DNA of 10,255 nt from Eggerthellaceae bacterium UBA5808 (GTDB lineage: Bacteria; Actinomycetota; Coriobacteriia; Coriobacteriales; Eggerthellaceae). Location of the stretch: the NCBI GenBank assembly GCA_002417975.1, contig DIDE01000114.1:1-10255 (forward strand). Reading direction: 5' to 3'. The translations under genes were made by a program, and so were the position numbers. Positions 6,043 through 10,255 of the stretch are shown one piece after another (positions within the stretch are counted from its first letter, which is position 1; each line of letters opens with the position of its first letter). Below the pieces are notes generated by a model, which was given only the letters and a program-made list of their open reading frames with translations, was not told the origin of the DNA and made no database searches.

Positions 6043-8022
6043 ATGGCATCAAACATCTCGACCCATCGACCAGCGAATGCGAAACTAATTTTTGTTGTTG
6101 CTGCCTTCTCGGCATTTCTTGCAACATTCAACGAAACGTTTCTCAACGTCGCATTCACCCCTATCATGTCTGACTTGTCAGTTGACATGACAACCGTCCA
6201 ATGGCTTGCAACCGCATATATGCTCTGCGCCGCAATCATGGTTCCGATCAGTGCATTTCTTTATCGAAGCATCCCAACAAAACCCTTGTTCCTATCGACC
6301 GTGGCACTTCTGGTTATAGGAAGCGCAATCGGTGCATGCGCCCCATCTTTTCAGATTCTTCTATTAGGCCGTATCATTCAAGCGCTCGGCAGTGGAATGT
6401 GCATCCCCATTGGCATGAGCCTTGTATTAGAAGTAGCTCCGCGTAAAAAGCTTGGAGCATATATGGGTATCATGGGTGCAATGACGACCCTTGGCCCATC
6501 TTTGAGCCTTGTCTTAGCAGGCGCGCTTCTCTCTGTCGCATCATGGCATCTGCTGTTTGTCGTTTTTGGTGTACTATGCCTTGTTTGTTTTGCACTCGCT
6601 GCGTATGCGCTGACGAACGTCGCGCAACTATCACATCCACGCGTTGATATTGCTTCGATCATCTTTATCAGTCTGGCACTTATCGGCTTGTTGTACGGCT
6701 GTTCAACCCTGTTCGGTGCATCGATCGCCGTATCAATCATCTCGCTCATTATTGGCTGCATTTTTCTTGCTATATTCGTTAGACGTCAACGTCGCATTGA
6801 TCAGCCACTTATCAACCTTGCGCCACTGTCAAATCATGCATATACCGCTGGCTTGCTTATTAACGTTGTTACGCTAACCATCGTATTTGCACTTAACATT
6901 ATCATGCCCCTGTTCTTGCAAGGAACGTTAGGTACATCAGCAATGGATGCATCTCTAACGGTATTTCCTGCAATTCTGCTCACGTGCGTTCTTGCACCAT
7001 TAGCTGGACGTATCTACGATCGCCATGGCGTTGCCATCATGCTTCCCGTTGCATTCGCCTGCATGATCGTATTCATTCTCCTCATGTCGGGCACGATTTC
7101 AAACGATTCTTGCGTAGCTATCGCGCTTTTATATCTTCCTATTATTGGAAGTACAGCATTTATTATTGGACCCGCTCAAAGCTATGCATTATCACATCTT
7201 TCCCCTCAGATGAATATTCATGGGGTCACCATTTTAAGCATGGGCTTTCAGGTAGCTGGATGTATTGGTGCTTCTCTCTTCACGGGAATCTATTCCACAT
7301 TTCTTGCCTCACAAACCGAACACGCAGCGACTGCTAATCTCTATACTGCGCAGTGTGCAGGTTTTTCGATGACTGCAATCTGCGTTGCCATCGTTTCTTT
7401 GGTTGGATTCATTATTGCCTGCTGGGCACGACATCTTATTCACACCTCTCAGACTAAAGCGCAAGATCAAAGCAAGACCAAGCATCCATTGCTTCAATCT
7501 CTTATGAAATCCGAAGTGTATACCGTAACTCCAAGCAATAAGGTACTTGATGCTCTTACGCTCTTTGTCGAAAAAGGGATATCGGGAATGCCTGTCGTTA
7601 ACGAACAGGGAAATCCCGTTGGCTTTATATCTGATGGAGACATCATGCGCTACCTGTCAAACCAAACTCCCTATTTCACCACAACGTATTCGTTCCTCAT
7701 TGAGGCGCAACGAGTGTCAGGCAATACAGCAGATAACTCAAATAATGTTGAGCATGATAATACATGTAATGATGAGCACAGCGATGATGAACTTCCAAAT
7801 AATCGCCTTGCCGCACTTATGGATACGCCCATTGCAGACATCTGCGGAAATCACGTCATTTCGGTAGCGCTCACCCAGAATCTCGGTGATGTTTGCACAC
7901 TGCTTTCGTCGCATCATCTTAAAAAGGTCCCCGTAATGCACGAACATCATATGGTCGGCATTATTAATCGATCTGATATCACCCGGTACTCAATGAAGCA
8001 GTACCTTGATAGTCGTAACTGA
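6043..8022 (+). CDS. DHA2-type MFS efflux transporter fused to a C-terminal CBS-domain pair
   Basis: The protein has 659 residues. Residues about 15-475 hold 14 predicted membrane helices, the pattern of the EmrB/QacA (DHA2) drug:H+ antiporters. Family marks: acidic E31 in helix 1 (FNETFLNVAF, where the family usually has Asp), motif B LLLGRIIQALGSG with R110 and Q113, and a motif-C-like GPSLSLVLAG (151-160); motif A between helices 2 and 3 is degenerate (LYRSIPTKP). After a basic linker come two CBS motifs, about 487-541 (LMKSEVYTVTPSNKVLDALT to GDIMRYLSNQ) and about 593-650 (DTPIADICGNHVISV to INRSDITRY), separated by an acidic Asn/Asp/Glu/His stretch (567-587). CBS pairs commonly bind adenine nucleotides or S-adenosylmethionine and gate transport. 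ATG 6043 is preferred (AGGA at 6028-6031) over ATG 6010, which overlaps the terminator end and has no ribosome binding site. The substrate cannot be predicted. It is probably controlled by the attenuator-like leader. Confidence 0.93.
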   Translation: MASNISTHRPANAKLIFVVAAFSAFLATFNETFLNVAFTPIMSDLSVDMTTVQWLATAYMLCAAIMVPISAFLYRSIPTKPLFLSTVALLVIGSAIGACAPSFQILLLGRIIQALGSGMCIPIGMSLVLEVAPRKKLGAYMGIMGAMTTLGPSLSLVLAGALLSVASWHLLFVVFGVLCLVCFALAAYALTNVAQLSHPRVDIASIIFISLALIGLLYGCSTLFGASIAVSIISLIIGCIFLAIFVRRQRRIDQPLINLAPLSNHAYTAGLLINVVTLTIVFALNIIMPLFLQGTLGTSAMDASLTVFPAILLTCVLAPLAGRIYDRHGVAIMLPVAFACMIVFILLMSGTISNDSCVAIALLYLPIIGSTAFIIGPAQSYALSHLSPQMNIHGVTILSMGFQVAGCIGASLFTGIYSTFLASQTEHAATANLYTAQCAGFSMTAICVAIVSLVGFIIACWARHLIHTSQTKAQDQSKTKHPLLQSLMKSEVYTVTPSNKVLDALTLFVEKGISGMPVVNEQGNPVGFISDGDIMRYLSNQTPYFTTTYSFLIEAQRVSGNTADNSNNVEHDNTCNDEHSDDELPNNRLAALMDTPIADICGNHVISVALTQNLGDVCTLLSSHHLKKVPVMHEHHMVGIINRSDITRYSMKQYLDSRN

Positions 8023-8080
8023 AAAGCTACGTATACATCTCATCCTTAAATTTACGTACAAAGAATGACTTGCAGTTGTA

Positions 8081-8117
8081 ATAAAACTTGCCATATGTAT
8101 CTACGAAGCATATGGCA
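8081..8117 (-). terminator. Likely terminator for the minus-strand YbjQ transcript
   Basis: TGCCATATG (8089-8097) and CATATGGCA (8109-8117) are perfect 9-bp complements with an 11-base loop. Read on the minus strand, the stem is followed by AGTTTTATT, a usable U tract. On the plus strand there is no T run after it. It lies about 135 bases after the ybjQ-like stop codon and 66 bases past the transporter stop. Confidence 0.55.
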
Positions 8118-8140
8118 TAGCAGTACAGACCGATATGAAT

Positions 8141-8172
8141 GTGGATACGGATTTGAACTATTCCGTATCCAC
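8141..8172. repeat. Perfect 11-bp inverted repeat in the convergent gap
   Basis: GTGGATACGGA (8141-8151) and TCCGTATCCAC (8162-8172) are exact complements with a 10-base loop. No T run follows on either strand, so it is not a standard terminator. It may block exonucleases at the 3' ends of the converging transcripts or act with the flanking hairpins. Confidence 0.6.
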
Positions 8173-8212
8173 AGGTCAATCAAAGCGCATCCTTTATCAA
8201 ATTCATGAATAC

Positions 8213-8250
8213 CTATACATGTAAATCTACCAATGTAGGAACATGTATAG
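8213..8250. repeat. Perfect 10-bp inverted repeat with a nested stem, next to the YbjQ stop
   Basis: CTATACATGT (8213-8222) and ACATGTATAG (8241-8250) are exact complements; inside, CTAC (8227-8230) and GTAG (8235-8238) can form a second stem. On the minus strand it begins two bases after the TAG stop (8253-8255) of the YbjQ gene. A 10-bp palindrome ATTCATGAAT (8201-8210) adjoins it. It is AT-rich and lacks a clear U tract, so it is probably a 3'-end structure rather than a strong terminator. Confidence 0.55.
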
Positions 8251-8252
8251 TC

Positions 8253-8564
8253 CTAGACAAATTTAACCGCCGTGCCATAGCAAGCGACTTCGACAATACC
8301 TTCTCCGTACGAACTACCCGCATAGCGTACTGCACATACCGCATCTGCATTAAGATCTTTCGCCCGTTCAGCCATGCGATTACATGCCTCAATGCGAGCT
8401 TCGGTACTTACTTTAGTAAGTAGCTTATTCTCACATCCAGCAAAATTCTTAACACCAGCAGCAAGGTCATGGGCAGCATGGCGCGAAAATACATAACTGC
8501 CCTGTACCATCCCAAGAGTCTCAATCTTTTTACCCTCAATAGTATTCGAAGATGCAATAATCAT
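8253..8564 (-). CDS. YbjQ/UPF0145 (DUF74) family protein, 103 residues
   Basis: The product matches the YbjQ/UPF0145 pattern: N-terminal MIIASSNTIEGKKIETLGMV followed by QGSYVFSRHAAHDLAAGVKN, the ARIEACNRMAERAKDLNADAV segment and a C-terminal VEVACYGTAVKFV. Family members are about 100-110 residues, form pentamers in known structures and have been called heavy-metal-binding, but the function is not established. Here the common GG of the central loop reads AGCE, and cysteines occur at 44, 61, 77 and 95. An in-frame start at 8729 would add 55 residues that do not fit the family; ATG 8564 is chosen because GAGGAAAGG lies 7 bases upstream and the N-terminus then fits. It has no same-strand neighbour closer than the surface protein gene 168 bases upstream. 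Confidence 0.88.
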   Translation of the reverse strand: MIIASSNTIEGKKIETLGMVQGSYVFSRHAAHDLAAGVKNFAGCENKLLTKVSTEARIEACNRMAERAKDLNADAVCAVRYAGSSYGEGIVEVACYGTAVKFV

Positions 8565-8611
8565 CGTCAGGCCTTTCCTCATACTTTGCCACACCTTGCT
8601 AGGAAATCTTT

Positions 8612-8635
8612 GACAAATCATAGCGCATATTTGTC
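8612..8635 (-). promoter_or_regulatory. Operator-like inverted repeat upstream of the YbjQ gene
   Basis: GACAAAT (8612-8618) and ATTTGTC (8629-8635) are perfect 7-bp complements around a 10-base centre. The site is 48-71 bases upstream of the YbjQ start. On the minus strand it contains TATGAT (8617-8622), a possible -10 box, with no good -35. It could be a repressor site over the YbjQ promoter. The rest of the 8565-8732 gap shows no clear terminator for the surface protein gene. Confidence 0.35.
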
Positions 8636-8732
8636 GCTTCGACATCTGATATAACTCCGTATCTGATGCCAAGACGATGAACAACGCTCGAGAGTAGGGC
8701 GAAGATTTGAAATCCTTATTTAGTATCAACCC

Positions 8733-10255
8733 TCAATATTGTCGACGACGTCTAGCATAGCCCACAAGAAGTGAGCCAGCGCTCAGCACTAATAGTGCGC
8801 CCACGTTATAGGCAAACAAATTATCACCGGTTTTCGCTAGAACTCCTTTTTGTGCTTGTGCGCGCGAAATTCTCTGTCCCCTGCTCCACTCGGTCTTTTG
8901 ATCCAAAGCAGGATCATCCGGTATTGGAGGTTCTGGGGCATAGGGGTCATTCGGTATTGGAGGTTCTGGGGCATAGGGGTCATTCGGTATTGGAGGTTCA
9001 GGAACAGAGGAATCAGGATCATAAGGCTTCACTTTCTTTGGTTTCGGCCAGTTCTTTACCTCACCTGAAGTAATGATCTTGTTGTTCTCGGTAATGCTTA
9101 TGGTAAATGAAACGAGACGATAGGTTGCATTTATAGGGACAGAGAGTTCTTGAATGGTGTAGTCACCATAGGGCAGCGCACCAAGAGATGCATCATATGC
9201 AGCACTGTTATGAGCTACATCCTCCCCGAACCATACCGGTGTATCATCACGCAACTTAAGAGGATTAGTGATTGAGGTGCGATCCTTTGAGAGAAAGGCA
9301 TCGTTGGCATTGGCATTGGCCTTTTCAGATGTTGTCTGTGTGCGCAGCGCATGTGTGTCGATGACGCCTTTATCATCAGCTACGACAACGTGGGATTCTC
9401 CGGTTGCTGTATGCGTAATCAAGAAAGGAATCTTTGCAAAGGGTTTATTACTTAGTGCCTCTATCTTAGTAAAGGACAGATCCCCTCGAATGACATCTTC
9501 CCTATCTTCTATAGCGTTGAAACTTGCAAGCTGCTCAGAGGTTCCTTGCGGTGTAATGTGGCGAATATAACTTGGTGGAGATGCGGGAAGTAGATAACCA
9601 GAAGGTGCTTGAATCTCTTTAACAACAACAGTGCCGCACGGCAGCATCGGCGACCCACGACTATCGGCGAAAAAGAGACCGGGGGCCGATATAAGATGGG
9701 CTTCATCGAAGCGAATCACACCTTGTTTATCAGTTGCAAATACCCACGTATACAGCGAATCTTGAGGAAGTGCCGCCTCATCATAGATACCATCGTAGAG
9801 ACTCACTTCGTAGTGAGCACCGGCAAGGGATGCCCCACCTTGTGCAGACGCTAGGCCTGTTGCACGATCAAGTTTTGCCAGGAGAATATCGATAGGAGCT
9901 CCCTGTGGAGCATCAACAACAAATCCACCGTTGACGTGTGCTACCTCATTTTCTTTAACAACAACGGGATAGATTGTTTCATCAAGGGCAAAGCCCTTTG
10001 GTGCACTGATCTCTTTAACCCAATAGGTGCCCACATTCAGACTGATTGATTTTGCATATCCAGCCTCATTCGTATTCAGTGTGTCAACAGGTTCAGAGGT
10101 ACATGATTCGGTATCATAGATTCCATAGCATGCTCCATCACGATGATAGAGCGCATGGGAATTTGTAATATCTGTATCACGAGAGTGTTTGTGCAGATCG
10201 ATCCAGCCACGTGCATCCTTTTTTATGAGACGAGGCCAGTTCTTTACCTCACCTG
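8733..10255 (-). CDS. Sortase-anchored Cna-B/SpaA-type surface protein, C-terminal 506 residues (runs off right edge)
   Basis: The frame is open to the right edge; a GTG at 10034 that could be taken as a start is the internal Val of SLNVGTYWVKEI, so the N-terminus is outside the window. Cna-B/prealbumin-like modules end in E-box motifs: YWVKEISAPKGF, VVVKEIQAPSGYLLP and YTIQELSVP. Lysines that could form isopeptide bonds lie in LLAKLDRATG and LSFTKIEALSNKPF, as in SpaA-type pilins. A proline-rich stalk (PEPPIPNDPYA repeated) leads to the sorting signal LAKTGD (8823-8840), a hydrophobic helix (ALLVLSAGSLLVGYA) and the basic tail RRRRQY. The sorting motif has Ala where LPXTG has Pro. The protein is probably linked to peptidoglycan, or built into a pilus, by a class of sortase not seen here. 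Role: adhesin or pilin. Confidence 0.92.
   Translation of the reverse strand, partial: GEVKNWPRLIKKDARGWIDLHKHSRDTDITNSHALYHRDGACYGIYDTESCTSEPVDTLNTNEAGYAKSISLNVGTYWVKEISAPKGFALDETIYPVVVKENEVAHVNGGFVVDAPQGAPIDILLAKLDRATGLASAQGGASLAGAHYEVSLYDGIYDEAALPQDSLYTWVFATDKQGVIRFDEAHLISAPGLFFADSRGSPMLPCGTVVVKEIQAPSGYLLPASPPSYIRHITPQGTSEQLASFNAIEDREDVIRGDLSFTKIEALSNKPFAKIPFLITHTATGESHVVVADDKGVIDTHALRTQTTSEKANANANDAFLSKDRTSITNPLKLRDDTPVWFGEDVAHNSAAYDASLGALPYGDYTIQELSVPINATYRLVSFTISITENNKIITSGEVKNWPKPKKVKPYDPDSSVPEPPIPNDPYAPEPPIPNDPYAPEPPIPDDPALDQKTEWSRGQRISRAQAQKGVLAKTGDNLFAYNVGALLVLSAGSLLVGYARRRRQY
8918..9000 (-). repeat. 33-bp tandem repeats coding the proline-rich stalk
   Basis: Two complete 33-bp units (8918-8950, 8951-8983) and a partial third (8984-8999) are almost identical, each coding the 11-residue unit PEPPIPNDPYA. 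They lie between the last Cna-B domain and the LAKTG signal. The proline-rich sequence would form an extended spacer through the cell wall. Such perfect repeats can change copy number by slippage. Confidence 0.85.
9046..9067 (-). repeat. 22-bp exact repeat, copy 1 (codes GEVKNWP)
   Basis: This sequence is identical to 10234-10255 and in both places codes S/?-GEVKNWP at a domain boundary of the surface protein: here at the end of the last Cna-B domain before the stalk. Confidence 0.8.
10234..10255 (-). repeat. 22-bp exact repeat, copy 2 (truncated by window edge)
   Basis: This is the second copy of GEVKNWP coding sequence, followed in the protein by RLIKKDARGWIDLHKHSRDT, the start of the first visible Cna-B-like domain. 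The match is cut off by the window edge, so the true repeat may be longer. Confidence 0.8.

Noticed and set aside
8253..8729. 158-residue version of the YbjQ protein
   Set aside because: The first 55 residues do not fit the family and span the operator-like repeat; ATG 8564 has a good ribosome binding site and gives the family-typical length.
8771..9073. Plus-strand frame with a repeated VLEVLGHRGHS-like unit
   Set aside because: It is the antisense of the PEPPIPNDPYA tandem repeats in the surface protein; the repetition comes from the DNA repeat, and there is no ribosome binding site.
8733..10034. Surface protein starting at 10034
   Set aside because: The codon is GTG inside SLNVGTYWVKEI; the same frame is open to the right edge with Cna-B-like sequence, so the gene is partial rather than starting here.
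1..10255. CRISPR array, insertion sequence, prophage or toxin-antitoxin genes
   Set aside because: No regularly spaced palindromic repeats, transposase or integrase motifs, or paired small genes typical of such systems were seen; the tandem repeats at 8918-9000 are coding.

Overview
The window (roughly half G+C, densely coded, rod-like gene organisation) reads like a chromosome segment of a low- to mid-GC actinobacterium. The combination of an NAD-type isocitrate dehydrogenase beside an AcnA-type aconitase, a DHA2 efflux pump carrying CBS domains, a YbjQ protein and a SpaA/Cna-B surface protein with an LAKTG sorting signal suggests the Coriobacteriia/Eggerthellales group (Cryptobacterium/Slackia-like). 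This placement is an inference from gene content, not from a marker gene.

Minus-strand block, 5414 to 1: a TTG-started HEAT-like repeat protein, then icd (NAD+-isocitrate dehydrogenase), acnA (aconitase) and a polytopic/anchored membrane protein running off the left edge. All four face the same way with gaps of about 100-155 bases, so they may form one transcription unit, with a possible terminator/attenuator between the HEAT gene and icd. Aconitase and isocitrate dehydrogenase make 2-oxoglutarate from citrate, which in organisms with an incomplete citric acid cycle mainly feeds glutamate synthesis. A 31-bp sequence covering the acnA stop codon is repeated 71 bp downstream.

Plus-strand block, 5415 to 8022: a divergent promoter region with an 8+8 bp inverted repeat, a possible 55-residue protein, then a structured leader of about 300 bases that ends in a textbook intrinsic terminator only 38 bases before the start of a 14-TM DHA2-type efflux transporter fused to a CBS-domain pair. 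No promoter is visible between terminator and gene. The leader contains a possible 13-codon leader peptide and an upstream segment that can pair either with its neighbour or with the 5' arm of the terminator. Together this looks like a transcription-attenuation switch controlling an efflux pump, and it is the most interesting part of the window.

Convergent gap, 8023 to 8252: no gene, but three perfect inverted repeats in a row; the first fits a terminator for the minus strand.

Minus-strand block, 10255 to 8253: the C-terminal 506 residues of a sortase-anchored, Cna-B/SpaA-type surface protein (N-terminus outside the window) with a 33-bp tandem-repeat proline stalk, followed by a small YbjQ/UPF0145 protein preceded by an operator-like inverted repeat.
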